NCBI GenBank assembly: GCA_003218395.1
Contig: QHNJ01000144.1
Span: forward strand, 1 to 33,450
Length of the DNA stretch: 33,450 nt
Direction of reading: 5' to 3'
From: Verrucomicrobiota bacterium
Lineage (GTDB): Bacteria; Verrucomicrobiota; Verrucomicrobiia; Chthoniobacterales; UBA10450
The notes below the pieces were generated by a model. It saw only the letters and a program-made list of their open reading frames with translations, was not told the origin of the DNA and did no database searches. A program made the position numbers and the translations under genes. Positions 7,900 through 18,134 of this stretch are shown one piece after another (position 1 is the first letter of the stretch; every line of letters begins with the position of its first letter).

Positions 7900-9234
7900 A
7901 TGAAAGCTTCGCCGATGGAAAAAACCGCGCGTGAAATTGCCGCCCATTTGCGGGAAAGCGGTCATATTGCGTATTTCGCGGGGGGATGCGTGCGCGATAT
8001 CGTCCGGGGCCAGACCCCGAAAGACTTCGACATCGCCACGGATGCCAAACCGGAAAATGTTCAGAAACTTTTTCCGCGCACCTACGCGGTTGGTGCGCAT
8101 TTTGGTGTGATCCTGGTGTTGGAAAACGGTTTCCAATTCGAGGCCGCGACCTTTCGCTCAGATGAGGCGTATATCGATGGAAGGCACCCGAGCGCGGTGC
8201 ACTTTTCATCTCCCGAGGAGGACGCAAAACGCCGCGATTTCACGATCAACGGAATGTTTTACGACCCGGTCGCGGAGGAAGTGATCGATTTCGTGGGCGG
8301 CCGCGCCGATATCGCGGCGAAATTGGTGCGCGCAATTGGCGATGCGGCGCAGCGTTTCGCGGAAGATCGGTTGCGCATGCTGCGCGCGGTGCGTTTCGCC
8401 ACGGTGCTTGGTTACAAGATCGACAGTCAAACGTGGGACGCGCTGGTGGCGAATGCGGCCTCGGTCAATAAGATCAGCGCGGAACGAATTCGTGAAGAGC
8501 TGGCGCGCATTTTTCTCTCGCCAAACAGAATGCGCGGCTGGGATTTGCTCGATTCGAGTGGGCTAATGCGTGCCATTCTGCCCGAAATCGACGCTATGAA
8601 AGGTTGCAAGCAGCCGGAGCAATTTCATCCCGAAGGCGACGTTTTCGAGCACACGCGCTTGATGCTGCAATTTCTTCCAGAGAAAGTTTCTGTGCCGCTC
8701 GTTTTCTCTGTGTTGCTTCATGATGTGGCGAAACCGCGCACGGCAGTTGTCGATGAAACGGGGCGAATCCGATTCAACGGCCATGATCGCATTGGCGCAG
8801 AAATGACCGAAGAAATCATGAGACGTTTGCGGTTTTCCGGTGCTGAGATCGACGCCACGGTCGAAATGGTGCGGCAGCACATGGTTTTCAAGGACGTCCC
8901 GAAAATGCGGGTGGCGAAATTAAGGCGTTTTATGGCACGACCAACTTTTGATGACGAGCTCGAGCTGCATCGGGTCGATTGCGAAGGCAGTCATCGCATG
9001 CTCGACAATTACGAGATCCTCCTCCGCAAACGCGACGAATTTGCGAACGAGCCGATTGTTCCACCGCCGCTGGTGCGCGGGGACGATTTGATTGCACTTG
9101 GTTTGAAGCCGGGCCCAAAGTTTGGCAAAATTTTGGAGGCGATCGAGACGCGACAGCTTGAGGGAAATCTGCGGTCGCGCGAGGAAGCGCTCGATTGGCT
9201 GAAGCGTGAGTATGCGCGGGGCGACAAACGTTGA
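7900..9234 (+). CDS. CCA tRNA nucleotidyltransferase / poly(A) polymerase family protein with HD domain
   Basis: A class II nucleotidyltransferase of the Pol-beta superfamily. It either adds or repairs the 3' CCA of tRNA or polyadenylates RNA in the cytoplasm. From the ATG at 7900: GGCVRD (28-33), the metal-binding DFDIAT (42-47), RRDFTING (111-118) and the neck motif EDRLRMLRAVRFA (155-167). A C-terminal HD-type phosphohydrolase domain has LLHDVAKP (HD at 274-275), as in bacterial CCA enzymes with an HD domain. An upstream ATG at 7870 sits inside a repeat hairpin and is unlikely. The ATG at 7915 (MEKTAREIAAHL) is an equally good alternative start. CCA-adding and poly(A)-adding members cannot be told apart by eye. 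Confidence 0.9.
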   Translation: MKASPMEKTAREIAAHLRESGHIAYFAGGCVRDIVRGQTPKDFDIATDAKPENVQKLFPRTYAVGAHFGVILVLENGFQFEAATFRSDEAYIDGRHPSAVHFSSPEEDAKRRDFTINGMFYDPVAEEVIDFVGGRADIAAKLVRAIGDAAQRFAEDRLRMLRAVRFATVLGYKIDSQTWDALVANAASVNKISAERIREELARIFLSPNRMRGWDLLDSSGLMRAILPEIDAMKGCKQPEQFHPEGDVFEHTRLMLQFLPEKVSVPLVFSVLLHDVAKPRTAVVDETGRIRFNGHDRIGAEMTEEIMRRLRFSGAEIDATVEMVRQHMVFKDVPKMRVAKLRRFMARPTFDDELELHRVDCEGSHRMLDNYEILLRKRDEFANEPIVPPPLVRGDDLIALGLKPGPKFGKILEAIETRQLEGNLRSREEALDWLKREYARGDKR

Positions 9235-9273
9235 GTCGCTAAATCGTTTTCAACGTCAAACATCGAACATCCA

Positions 9274-10725
9274 ATGAGAATTCTCATGATCAGCGCAGAA
9301 GGGCCACCGCTGCAGCGGGCCGGGGCGCTAATTGAAGTGATGGATGCACTGCCACGCGAGTTGCGCGCGCGGGGGCACGAAGTCAGCGTAGCACTCCCGT
9401 ATTATCGGGAAATTCGAGAGAACACCGTATTCAAAGAAGAGGACGCCGGCGTAGCTGTCGATGTACAAGTGGGCGACAGAACTTACGTCGCCAAATACCT
9501 CGAGGGGCGGAGCGCTAGCGGGGTGCAGTTATTTCTGATTCGTTGCGACGAGTTTTTTGATCGCGCAGGAATTTACGGTGAGCGAGGTCAGCCCTACGAG
9601 GATAACGCGGCGCGGTTCATTTTTTTCTGCAAGGCAGCATTGGAACTCGCACGGCGATTGACGCCGTCACTGCAAATTCTGCACGTGCACGATTGGGCGG
9701 CCGCGCTGGTGCCGGTCTTTGTGCGCGCGCACCGCTTGCCGTTCGCAACAGTGCTGACGATTCATCACGTCGCCGACCAGGGCAGTTTCTGGGGACTCGA
9801 CTTCAACCTCACGAATCTACCGGAGCGATTTTTTACTCTGCACGGCATAGAGTTTTTTGGACGGCTGAATTTTCTCAAAGGCGGAATTCTCTACGCCGAT
9901 AAGATCACAACGGTAAGCGAACATTACCGGCGCGAAATACAAACGGCGGCCGGTGGCCACGGTCTCGACGGCGTGCTACGCGAAAATGCCTATCGCCTCA
10001 CCGCGGTTTTGCATGGTGCGGATTACCAACGTTGGAATCCGGCGTCCGATCGTCTCCTCCCGGCGCATTATGACGCGAGAAGGCTTCGGGGAAAACAGGT
10101 TTGTCGTGACGCGCTGGTGAAAGAAATGGAGCTCGCGTCTGCGCCGCGTGGTCCGGTCTTTGGCATGGTAACTCGTGTCGTCGAGGAAAAAGGCTTCGAG
10201 ATTCTTATGCCGCTTCTTGATCGACTTCTTTGGGATGACGTCCGCATGATCATTCTCGGCGAAGGTGACCCGGCCTATGAAACTGCTCTTGCCATCGCGG
10301 CGAGAAAATTCCCAGGCAAGTTCGCATACCAAAAGGATTACGACGAGAAACTCACGCACCTGATTGAAGCAGGCATGGATATCAGCCTGATGCCGTCGCG
10401 GTTCGAACCGGCCGGTTTGAGCGGGATGTACAACTTGAAATATGGTGCTCTCCCGGTTGCGCGGGCAACCGGCGGCATCCGGGAGATCATCGAGGATTAC
10501 GATCCGACAATCGATCGCGGTTACGGTTTCCTTTGTTACGAATATTCAAGCGAAGCCTTTTGGGATTCGATCAAACGCGCGCGGGAAATTTATCGCGACC
10601 GCAACGTGTGGGCGAAGCTGATGAAACGAGCAATGGCGCGCAATTTTTCTTGGGATGTTTCGGCGCAGCGTTACGAAGAGCTTTATAAGGAACTTGTCGG
10701 GACGACCGACGAAGTGGCGGCTTAA
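9274..10725 (+). CDS. glgA: glycogen/starch synthase family glycosyltransferase (GT5), divergent ADP-glucose loop
   Basis: A GT-B fold glucosyltransferase that would extend alpha-1,4-glucan from ADP-glucose. It has 483 residues, normal for GlgA. The N-terminal domain starts MRILMISAEGPPLQRAGAL; the C-terminal domain has SRFEPAGLSGMYNLKYG and VARATGGIREI, the GT5 donor-site signatures. Two family positions differ. The N-terminal KxGGL loop, whose lysine contacts ADP-glucose, reads RAGAL (15-19). The usual SRFEPCGL cysteine is alanine. Either this is a specialised branch or the donor differs. It starts 39 bp after the CCA enzyme gene on the same strand and may share its transcript. No other glycogen gene is visible. 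Confidence 0.82.
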   Translation: MRILMISAEGPPLQRAGALIEVMDALPRELRARGHEVSVALPYYREIRENTVFKEEDAGVAVDVQVGDRTYVAKYLEGRSASGVQLFLIRCDEFFDRAGIYGERGQPYEDNAARFIFFCKAALELARRLTPSLQILHVHDWAAALVPVFVRAHRLPFATVLTIHHVADQGSFWGLDFNLTNLPERFFTLHGIEFFGRLNFLKGGILYADKITTVSEHYRREIQTAAGGHGLDGVLRENAYRLTAVLHGADYQRWNPASDRLLPAHYDARRLRGKQVCRDALVKEMELASAPRGPVFGMVTRVVEEKGFEILMPLLDRLLWDDVRMIILGEGDPAYETALAIAARKFPGKFAYQKDYDEKLTHLIEAGMDISLMPSRFEPAGLSGMYNLKYGALPVARATGGIREIIEDYDPTIDRGYGFLCYEYSSEAFWDSIKRAREIYRDRNVWAKLMKRAMARNFSWDVSAQRYEELYKELVGTTDEVAA

Positions 10726-10813
10726 CGCGTCTCAAGCGAGCCGGCGTGTGGGTGGATCGAGCGTTCCGCGCTCAATGTTACATGACTGCAGCGAAGCCGC
10801 ATATTAACTAGCA

Positions 10814-11032
10814 TCATGCGAACGGAGTGCCCGATCCGTCAGGGTTGTCGAAATAGACGTTCACAAAGTTGCCGCGAATAAAACCGAGCACGGTGTCGTC
10901 AAAGTTTGCCACCCAAACCAGCATAGACGACCCGGACACAATGCGATCCGAGATTGCCCTCGCCCACAACCGGACAAGTTCTTGCAATCTCGAGAGCTTT
11001 CCGATCTCCTCAGCGCTTCCTACTGATGACAT
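10814..11032 (-). CDS. small hypothetical protein or remnant in the glgA-glycosyltransferase gap
   Basis: A 72-codon minus-strand frame in an otherwise empty ~305-bp gap. Its second half reads like real protein (MLVWVANFDDTVLGF, then VYFDNPDGSGTPFA) and resembles an NHL/beta-propeller strand of the WVANxxDxTVLGF kind. It is too short for a propeller, so if real it is a fragment. Its start overlaps the start of the divergent glycosyltransferase gene by 2 bp. The rest of the gap (10726-10813) holds only a weak hairpin, GAGCG/CGCTC, near 10760. Confidence 0.3.
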   Translation of the reverse strand: MSSVGSAEEIGKLSRLQELVRLWARAISDRIVSGSSMLVWVANFDDTVLGFIRGNFVNVYFDNPDGSGTPFA

Positions 11033-12353
11033 GATGACTCATTCGTGGTCGCTGCTCAGGCCTTTGCTCGCGGGATTGATCCTGACCTTGCTGCAACTTG
11101 CAATGGCGGTGGGCCTGCTTGCGCCAGAAGGGTCTGCTTCAAATCGCTACTCCACGCTTCTCCAACACGATAGCTATTGGTTTATGAACATCGTCGACCG
11201 CGGGTACCAGACTATTGTCCCACCCGCTGATCACAAGGTAATGGAAGTATCGAACGTCGCATTTTTTCCCGCCTATCCTGCGATAGCTGCTTTGTTTCGC
11301 TATGGTCTCAACATCGACACCGGCACTGCCTTGCTGATCGTGGCTCAGCTCGCTGCCTGGGGGTTCTGGAGTTATTTTTTTCTCTTTTGCAAGCGCTGGA
11401 GTATTTCGCCTGCGCTCCAGGTTTGCGGTTCAATGTTGATTCTCACCCATCCCGCCGCCTTTTTTCTGATTGCCGGCTACTCAGAGTCGCTTTTTTTGAT
11501 GGCATTGCTGGGCTTCATTTATTGGAGCAGCGCGCAGGGTCGCGCCGTCAAATTCTGGGCCGCTTTACATGGCATTGTGATGTCGGCGACGCGTATTGTC
11601 GGAATCGTGTGTGCGGCTTTTCCGGTTGTGCACTCGGTTTTCGCAATGGCGTTGGCCCGATCCTTTCCACCCGGTGAGCTGGAAGCGCCGCCGGCCGCAC
11701 AGACCTCGAGGCCTATATTACAATCATGGGCCGGCTTGCGTGAGCCGCGAAGGTTGTTCCGCCAACACGGGGCGGCGATCGGTTTGATGGTTGTGGCAAC
11801 ATTGGGCGCACTTTCGTTCTTCCTCTACTGTCAACTGCGCTGGGGCCATTGGGACATTTATATGCTAACGCAAGCGGCCGGGTGGGGCATCATCCCCGAT
11901 TACTTGGCGGTGTTCAGGCCTTCTAATTATCGCTGGCTCGTCCCGGCTCTGAATAATCCGACCGAGGCCAGCCAAATGTCGATGACTCTGGGCGCGCTGC
12001 TCCTTATCGGTATCGCGTTTTGCGAAATTTCGGTTGCACTCGGGCGCACCCGGTCCGCTCGATGGGCGAACGGGTTACCAACGCGCGCCGGCATCTATTT
12101 CTGCGCCGCCGCGATCTATTACCTCTCAGTCAGTGGAGTGGCCTGCGTGGATATGGAAAGCATGCTTCGCTACGAATTTTGCGTGCATGTGCTAATCGTG
12201 CTGGCGCTTTTGAATTATCTGCGTCAATTTCGCATGCCGCCGATGTTCGTGCGGGCGTTCGGCATCGCGGCAGTCGCGTTGATCACTGCGGCGGGGTTAA
12301 GCGTACAGGGCTGGTACGTCTGGAATTTCACCCGGGGCAACTGGGTTGCGTAG
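11031..12353 (+). CDS. PIG-V-like integral membrane mannosyltransferase
   Basis: A polytopic membrane protein of 440 residues with about ten hydrophobic segments. It resembles the bacterial branch of the PIG-V/GPI mannosyltransferase 2 family, which transfers a sugar from a polyprenyl-phosphate donor on the outer face of the membrane. Supporting motifs: HDSYWFMNIVDRGY (46-59), with the conserved aspartate after the first helix, NVAFFPAYP (75-83), GYSESLFL, and SATRIVG. The ATG at 11031 starts just before the first membrane helix; the frame opens earlier but the added residues look non-coding. The stop is 6 bp before the flavoprotein gene, so the two are probably cotranscribed and act in one glycan or glycolipid pathway (inference). 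Confidence 0.75.
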   Translation: MMTHSWSLLRPLLAGLILTLLQLAMAVGLLAPEGSASNRYSTLLQHDSYWFMNIVDRGYQTIVPPADHKVMEVSNVAFFPAYPAIAALFRYGLNIDTGTALLIVAQLAAWGFWSYFFLFCKRWSISPALQVCGSMLILTHPAAFFLIAGYSESLFLMALLGFIYWSSAQGRAVKFWAALHGIVMSATRIVGIVCAAFPVVHSVFAMALARSFPPGELEAPPAAQTSRPILQSWAGLREPRRLFRQHGAAIGLMVVATLGALSFFLYCQLRWGHWDIYMLTQAAGWGIIPDYLAVFRPSNYRWLVPALNNPTEASQMSMTLGALLLIGIAFCEISVALGRTRSARWANGLPTRAGIYFCAAAIYYLSVSGVACVDMESMLRYEFCVHVLIVLALLNYLRQFRMPPMFVRAFGIAAVALITAAGLSVQGWYVWNFTRGNWVA

Positions 12354-12359
12354 ACGAAG

Positions 12360-13877
12360 ATGAAAACAAGAGTCGCCATTATCGGTGCCGGGCCAGCAGG
12401 TTTGACGGCGGGTTACCTCCTGTCGAAGGAGGAAGTCGCCGTCATTGTTTTGGAAGCCGATCCCAGTTATGTAGGAGGCATTTCGCGCACTGTCACCTAC
12501 AAAGGTTTTCACTTCGATATCGGCGGACACCGTTTCTTTTCCAAATCCAAAGCGGTCGAAGATCTGTGGACCGAGATTTTGCCCAAGGACATGCTCGTGC
12601 GCCCGCGTTCCTCGCGTATTTTTTACGACGGGAAATTTTTTTCCTATCCGTTAAAACCGCTCCAAGCGCTGCTTAAGCTTGGGATCTTCAGGTCTACCCT
12701 GTGCATCCTTTCGTGGATGAAAGCGCGCCTCCTTCCGGTGCGAAATCCACGTAATTTCGAAGAGTGGGTAAGCAATCAGTTTGGCAAACGGCTCTTCAAT
12801 ACGTTCTTCAAAAGTTACACTGAAAAAGTTTGGGGCATGAGCTGCAAAGAAATTTCCGCCGACTGGGCTGCGCAGCGCATTAGAGGACTTTCTCTCGGTA
12901 GCGCCATCAAGAATGCGCTGATTCCGCAGCGCTATAATGGGGATCGAACAAACGTCATTAAAACGCTGATCAATTCTTTTCGTTATCCACGAAAAGGACC
13001 TGGCATGATGTGGGAGGCCTGCGCGGAAAAGATGAGGGCGCTGGGCGGCAAGCTGGAGATGGGCTGCAGAGTAACTCGCTGTTCATACGATGAAACGGCC
13101 GGCTGGACGGTCGAATGCAAAGATCAACAGGGCGAATCGCAGACTATCGAAGCTGAACACATCATTTCATCTGCCCCGATGCGAGAGCTGGTCTGCGGAT
13201 TGTCGCCGAGCGTGAGCGAGCGGACGAAGTACGCTGCCCAGAGCCTCAAGTATCGCGATTTCCTCACCGTCATGTTGATCTTGAAAGACCGACACATGTT
13301 TGATGACAACTGGATCTACATTCACGATCCAAGCGTCAAAGTCGGTCGTGTTCAAAACTTCCGTTCGTGGTCGCCGGAGATGGTGCCCGAACCAGATAAG
13401 GTTTGTTACGGTCTCGAATACTTCTGCTTTGAGCACGACGGACTCTGGGACTCGAGCGATAGCAACTTAATTGAGCTCGCCAAGCAAGAGCTAGTTAAGA
13501 TCGGGCTGGCCAGGGAAGGGGACTTCGTAGATGGCTGCGTTGTTCGCCAGAAAAAGGCGTATCCCGTTTACGACGACGATTACGCACGGCACGTCGCTAC
13601 CATCCGCGAGGAGTTGGACCACCGTTATCCGAACCTGCACCTCGTCGGTCGCAACGGCATGCATAAATACAACAACCAGGACCACGCCATGATGACTGCC
13701 ATGTTGTGCGTCGAAAATATTCTGGCGGACGCAGAGCTTTACGATCTCTGGCAAGTTAACAGCGATGCGGAATATCACGAGTCCGGTCCCGGAGCGGCTG
13801 AGGAAACAATCGGCACAGGACTACGGCTTGTCCCCACCCGCGTCGTCGCTGCTCCCGAGCTCGCGCCCGAAGGGTAA
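12360..13877 (+). CDS. FAD-dependent oxidoreductase, UDP-galactopyranose mutase/amine-oxidase-like
   Basis: A 505-residue flavoprotein. The Rossmann FAD motif [10 protein letters not shown] is at the N-terminus (9-18), followed by E32-type ribose contacts in [19 protein letters not shown] (~55-62) and the C-terminal [10 protein letters not shown] match the NAD(P)/FAD-dependent oxidoreductase family related to UDP-galactopyranose mutase and protoporphyrinogen oxidase. Members sit in surface polysaccharide and glycolipid clusters. The substrate cannot be read from sequence. It follows the membrane glycosyltransferase by 6 bp. Its stop TAA (13875-13877) directly abuts the stop of the convergent gcvP gene with no spacer. 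The last ~35 residues are low-complexity Ala/Glu/Pro and probably disordered. Confidence 0.82.
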   Translation: MKTRVAIIGAGPAGLTAGYLLSKEEVAVIVLEADPSYVGGISRTVTYKGFHFDIGGHRFFSKSKAVEDLWTEILPKDMLVRPRSSRIFYDGKFFSYPLKPLQALLKLGIFRSTLCILSWMKARLLPVRNPRNFEEWVSNQFGKRLFNTFFKSYTEKVWGMSCKEISADWAAQRIRGLSLGSAIKNALIPQRYNGDRTNVIKTLINSFRYPRKGPGMMWEACAEKMRALGGKLEMGCRVTRCSYDETAGWTVECKDQQGESQTIEAEHIISSAPMRELVCGLSPSVSERTKYAAQSLKYRDFLTVMLILKDRHMFDDNWIYIHDPSVKVGRVQNFRSWSPEMVPEPDKVCYGLEYFCFEHDGLWDSSDSNLIELAKQELVKIGLAREGDFVDGCVVRQKKAYPVYDDDYARHVATIREELDHRYPNLHLVGRNGMHKYNNQDHAMMTAMLCVENILADAELYDLWQVNSDAEYHESGPGAAEETIGTGLRLVPTRVVAAPELAPEG

Positions 13878-16817
13878 TTATCCTTCGCTGAATTCTTCGA
13901 CCGGCGGACAAGAGCAAAACAGATTCCTATCTCCGTAAACGTTGTCGATCCTGGCGACGGCTGGCCAGAATTTGTGTTCGCGAGTCCAAGGCGCGGGAAA
14001 AGCCGCCTGTTCGCGCGAGTAAGGCCGGTCCCACTTTCCGGAAGCAATTTGCTGCGCGGTGTGCGGCGCGTTTTTCAGGATATTGTTTTCCCGATCCATC
14101 TTTCCGTTCGCGACCGCTTCGATCTCTGCGTGGATCGAGAGCATCGCGTCGCAAAAACGGTCGAGCTCATGTTTTGGTTCACTTTCTGTTGGCTCGATCA
14201 TCATCGTCCCGGCGGCCGGCCAGGAAACCGTCGGCGCGTGGAATCCGAAGTCTATCAACCGTTTTGCTACATCTTCCACCTCGATGCCTGCGCTTTTCCA
14301 CTGGCGAAGATCCACGATGCACTCATGCGCAACGAGCCCGCGTTTGCCTTTGAAAAGCACGGGAAAATAAGAATCGAGTCGTTTGGCGATATAATTCGCA
14401 TTTAAGATCGCGACCTCGCTGGCTCGTTTCAATCCTTCCGCGCCCATCATGCGGATGTACATCCATGTGATCGTAAGAATGCTGGCGCTACCGTAAGGCG
14501 CGGCAGCGACGTTACCTCCCTTGCCTCCGCCGTGGCGGTAATCGGAGCCGCTCCCAATCGGCGGACGCTTCCCATGCTCCCCTTCGCCGAACAAGATTCG
14601 GCCGGTCTCCGGATCGAGAATGAATTCTCTCGGTAAAAACGCGGCGAGATTTTTGGCAACACCGATCGGTCCCACGCCAGGCCCGCCGCCGCCGTGCGGA
14701 ATGCAAAAAGTCTTGTGCAAATTTAAGTGACAAACATCCGCGCCGTAGTCGCCGGGGCGACAAAGACCAACCTGCGCATTCATGTTCGCGCCGTCCATGT
14801 AAACCTGACCACCGTGCGCGTGCACGATGTCGCAGATTTCGCGGATGGTTGGTTCGAAAACGCCGTGTGTGGAAGGATACGTGACCATTAGCGCGGCGAG
14901 GTCGCGGGCGTGCTCATCTGCTTTGGCGCGAAGATCGGCGAGATCGATGTCTCCATCTTTCAAACAGGCAACCGGGACAACCTTGAAACCGGCCATCACC
15001 GCGCTGGCTGGATTAGTTCCGTGTGCCGAGGTCGGGATGAGACACACGTTGCGATGCGCTTCACCGCGCGACGCGTGATACTCGCGGATCGCAAGCAGAC
15101 CTGCGAATTCCCCCTGCGATCCGGCATTGGGTTGCAATGAAATCGCCGCGAACCCGGTGATTTCAGCAAGCCATTTTTCAAGCTGCCGGCAAATTTCCAT
15201 GTAGCCTGCGGTCTGTTCGGTGGGCGCGAACGGATGCAGCTTGGAGATTTCCGGCCATGAGATCGGAAACATTTCCGCCGTGGCATTCAATTTCATCGTG
15301 CACGAGCCGAGCGGAATCATCGAAGTAGTCAGCGAAAGATCGCGCGATTCGAGTTTTTTTAGATAACGCAGCATTTCCGTCTCGGTGTCGTGCGTGTTGA
15401 AGATAGAATGTGTCAGGAAATGCGAAGTGCGGATCGCGAATTGCGGAATGCGAAGCGGCGGCTCGCCAAGATCGTCATCGGTAAAATCGCGCACATGTGT
15501 GCCGCGAAAGATCGACATCAACAATTCGATGTCGCGGGGAGTTGTCGTTTCATCGAATGAAATCCCGACGGCGCGCGCGCCGAGAGAGCGCAAGTTGCAG
15601 CCCATTTTTTGAGCGTGATCAATAAGCGTACCGCTCGATTCGACCTGTACGCGAATCGTATCGAAAAAGTTTTCGTGCGTGATTTTGAAATCAAGAGCCT
15701 GCAGACCATCCGCAAGTTGGCTCGTTAGGCGATGAATTCGCTCGGCGATTGCGCGCAAGCCACGAGGTCCGTGGTAGACTGCATACATCGAGGCGATAAC
15801 AGCGAGAAGTACCTGGGCCGTACAGATGTTGCTCGTCGCTTTGTCGCGGCGGATGTGTTGTTCGCGCGTTTGTAGGGCGAGTCGATAAGCAGGGCGGCCT
15901 TCGGCATCATGCGAAACGCCCACGAGACGACCAGGCATGTGGCGCTTGTATTGGTCACGCGTGGCGAAGTATGCCGCGTGCGGTCCACCAAACCCCATTG
16001 GCACGCCAAAACGTTGCGTGTTTCCCACCGCGACGTCGGCGCCGAATTCTCCTGGCGATTTCAATAATGTCAGTGCGAGAATGTCGGCGGCGGCAACAAC
16101 AAGCGCTCCGGCGTCATGCGCTTGCCTGACGAATGCGGCGTAATCACAAATCGCGCCATCCGTGGCGGGGTACTGGACGAGTGCGCCGAAAACGGCGTCG
16201 TCGAATTTGAACCGCGAGTAATTGTCGATCTTGATCTGGATGCCAAGCGGCTTCGCGCGGGTCTGAATGACGGCAATAGTTTGGGGATGACAATTGTCGG
16301 CGACGAAAAATTTGTTTCGACGGGAAGCGACCGCATGACAAAGCGACATCGCTTCGGCGGCGGCGGTCGCTTCGTCCAAAAGAGACGCGTTTGCGATATC
16401 GAGCCCAGTCAAATCGGTCGCCATCGTTTGGAAATTTACCAGCGCCTCCAAACGGCCCTGCGCCAACTCGGCTTGGTACGGGGTGTAAGCGGTATACCAG
16501 CCGGGATTTTCAAGAATGTTTCGCTGGATAACCGGTGGCGTAATGCAGTCGTAGTAGCCCGCACCGATAAATGAGCGCTTGACCTTGTTTTTCTTTGCGA
16601 TCGCGTGCAACTCGGCCAGTGCTTCCATCTCCGATTTCGCTTCCGGCAAGTTCAGTTCTCGATCTAAGCGGATATTTTTGGGGACGGCAGCGTCGATCAG
16701 TGCATCGAGATTTTCGAAGCCAAAGTCGCGCAACATTTCGCGCATTTCTTCTTCGCTGGGGCCGATGTGGCGGCGCGCAAATGAGCCGAAATCAGTCGTT
16801 CGTTCGCGCAATTTCAT
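13878..16817 (-). CDS. gcvP: glycine dehydrogenase (decarboxylating), single-chain P-protein
   Basis: The pyridoxal-phosphate P-protein of the glycine cleavage system. It decarboxylates glycine and passes the aminomethyl group to lipoyl H-protein. It has 979 residues, the full length of the fused alpha2-type enzyme; two-subunit types are split near the middle. The N-terminus has FARRHIGPS. The PLP lysine is K702 in [17 protein letters not shown]. Other family blocks present are [12 protein letters not shown] and [11 protein letters not shown]. Genes for gcvT, gcvH and lpd are not in the window. No glycine riboswitch is visible in the 102 bp upstream, which carries a hairpin repeat instead. 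It is on the same strand as ilvA and ppdK. Confidence 0.97.
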   Translation of the reverse strand: MKLRERTTDFGSFARRHIGPSEEEMREMLRDFGFENLDALIDAAVPKNIRLDRELNLPEAKSEMEALAELHAIAKKNKVKRSFIGAGYYDCITPPVIQRNILENPGWYTAYTPYQAELAQGRLEALVNFQTMATDLTGLDIANASLLDEATAAAEAMSLCHAVASRRNKFFVADNCHPQTIAVIQTRAKPLGIQIKIDNYSRFKFDDAVFGALVQYPATDGAICDYAAFVRQAHDAGALVVAAADILALTLLKSPGEFGADVAVGNTQRFGVPMGFGGPHAAYFATRDQYKRHMPGRLVGVSHDAEGRPAYRLALQTREQHIRRDKATSNICTAQVLLAVIASMYAVYHGPRGLRAIAERIHRLTSQLADGLQALDFKITHENFFDTIRVQVESSGTLIDHAQKMGCNLRSLGARAVGISFDETTTPRDIELLMSIFRGTHVRDFTDDDLGEPPLRIPQFAIRTSHFLTHSIFNTHDTETEMLRYLKKLESRDLSLTTSMIPLGSCTMKLNATAEMFPISWPEISKLHPFAPTEQTAGYMEICRQLEKWLAEITGFAAISLQPNAGSQGEFAGLLAIREYHASRGEAHRNVCLIPTSAHGTNPASAVMAGFKVVPVACLKDGDIDLADLRAKADEHARDLAALMVTYPSTHGVFEPTIREICDIVHAHGGQVYMDGANMNAQVGLCRPGDYGADVCHLNLHKTFCIPHGGGGPGVGPIGVAKNLAAFLPREFILDPETGRILFGEGEHGKRPPIGSGSDYRHGGGKGGNVAAAPYGSASILTITWMYIRMMGAEGLKRASEVAILNANYIAKRLDSYFPVLFKGKRGLVAHECIVDLRQWKSAGIEVEDVAKRLIDFGFHAPTVSWPAAGTMMIEPTESEPKHELDRFCDAMLSIHAEIEAVANGKMDRENNILKNAPHTAQQIASGKWDRPYSREQAAFPAPWTREHKFWPAVARIDNVYGDRNLFCSCPPVEEFSEG

Positions 16818-16856
16818 TTGAAGAGACTACGGAAGGCAAATCGCGCTTCAAGTCCT

Positions 16857-16914
16857 GTAGCGGCGCTCTGTGAGCGCCGAAAGAATTAATGCGACGGACA
16901 GAGACCGACGCTAC
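16857..16914. repeat. GTAG-hairpin-hairpin-CTAC intergenic repeat (copy 3)
   Basis: It starts with GTAG (16857-16860) and ends with CTAC (16911-16914). The first hairpin is perfect: CGGCGCTC-TGT-GAGCGCCG (16861-16879). The second is decayed: CGGAC-AGA-GACCG with an A-A mismatch (~16894-16906). It lies between ilvA and gcvP, just upstream of gcvP. It could act as an mRNA processing or attenuation structure. Confidence 0.65.
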
Positions 16915-16919
16915 GAGAA

Positions 16920-18131
16920 TTATTTAGAGTCGTAGGTTTTGACGCCGTGACTTTTCAACAGCGCGCGAAGCTCGGCGAGATGCTGATGGTTTCGGGTCTC
17001 GACCGTGCAGAGAACGTTTACGGCGGAAACGTCCGAACTGGCGAAAGCGCGATCGTGCACGACTTGTTTGATGCTTGCGCCGGTCGAAGCGATTTGCGTC
17101 GCCAAATCGGCCAAGCCACCTGGCCGATCGCTAATGATGGCAGTGAATCGGCCAAGGCGGCCGTCGGCGACGAGACCGCGTTCGATCACGCGACTAAGCA
17201 CATTGGGATCGATGTTGCCGCCGCAAATCAAAAGGACCACTCGCTTGCCGGTGAGTTCTTTCAGTTTTCCGGACATGCACGCGGCGAGCGGCGTCGCCGC
17301 GGCTCCTTCAACGACACTTTTTTCGAGTTCGACGAGACGCAGGATCGCCAGGGCGATCTGTTCCTCGGTCACACTGACGGCAAGATCGACCAGTGGCTTC
17401 GCGATTCGAAACGCGTTCGAGCCGACCTGTGGTATGGCGAGCCCATCGGCCAGCGTTGGACGCATCGCGATCTTCGTCGGTTTTCCGGCTTCAAGCGCCG
17501 CTGAAAAGCTCGCCACGTTCTCCGCTTCAACGGTGACAATCTTCACTTTCGGCCGCAACGTTTTGATTGCTAAAGAAACGCCGGCGAGCAGACCAGCGCC
17601 GCCCACGGGAATAATCACTGCCTCGAGATCAGGAGTTTGCTCGACGATTTCTAGGCCCATCGTTCCCTGGCCGGCAATGATTGCGGGATCATCGTAGCCG
17701 TCGATATAAGCGAGGCCTTTTTCCGTCGCGATCTCGTGCGCGTGCGCTTTCGCCTCACCGAAATCTTTGCCGTGCAGAACGACTGTCGCGCCGAGTTTCT
17801 GGCAATTGTTTACCTTCACAAGGGGCGCAAATTTCGGCATCATGACGGTCGCGGGAATTCCGAGCAACTTGCCTTGGTAGGCAAGCGCCTGACCGTGATT
17901 GCCTGCAGAGGCGGCGATGACACCGCGTTCCTGCTGTTCGACGGACAATTGTGCAAGGGCATTCCGCGCGCCGCGTTCCTTAAAACTTCCCGTGCGCTGC
18001 AAGTTGTCGAGCTTGCAAAAAATTTCGATACCCGTGATTTCACTTAGCGGGATGGAAGGCGGACAAGGCGAATCGTAAACTGCGCCAGCGATCCGTCCGC
18101 GCGCTGCTTCGATTTCCTGAAACGTGACCAC
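16920..18131 (-). CDS. ilvA: threonine ammonia-lyase with C-terminal ACT domain
   Basis: A PLP fold-type II enzyme that deaminates threonine to 2-oxobutanoate, the first step towards isoleucine. It has 403 residues. The PLP lysine is K51 in GSFKERGA, and the phosphate-binding loop is in IPVGGAGLLAG. The C-terminus (about 325-400) is an ACT-like domain starting RFTAIISDRPGGLADL. This is the ~400-residue TdcB-plus-ACT form, not the ~510-residue E. coli IlvA. The start is GTG at 18131, 3 bp after the ppdK stop, so the two genes are almost certainly cotranscribed. Whether its role is biosynthetic or catabolic cannot be told from sequence. Confidence 0.92.
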   Translation of the reverse strand: MVTFQEIEAARGRIAGAVYDSPCPPSIPLSEITGIEIFCKLDNLQRTGSFKERGARNALAQLSVEQQERGVIAASAGNHGQALAYQGKLLGIPATVMMPKFAPLVKVNNCQKLGATVVLHGKDFGEAKAHAHEIATEKGLAYIDGYDDPAIIAGQGTMGLEIVEQTPDLEAVIIPVGGAGLLAGVSLAIKTLRPKVKIVTVEAENVASFSAALEAGKPTKIAMRPTLADGLAIPQVGSNAFRIAKPLVDLAVSVTEEQIALAILRLVELEKSVVEGAAATPLAACMSGKLKELTGKRVVLLICGGNIDPNVLSRVIERGLVADGRLGRFTAIISDRPGGLADLATQIASTGASIKQVVHDRAFASSDVSAVNVLCTVETRNHQHLAELRALLKSHGVKTYDSK

Positions 18132-18134
18132 GCG

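Noticed and set aside
10869-11030. Upstream extension of the membrane glycosyltransferase by ~54 residues
   Set aside because: The added residues are polar, Ser/Thr-rich and lack any family match. The first membrane helix starts right after the ATG at 11031.
16818-16919. Glycine riboswitch upstream of gcvP
   Set aside because: The gap is only 102 bp and is mostly a hairpin repeat; no tandem glycine aptamer features are seen.
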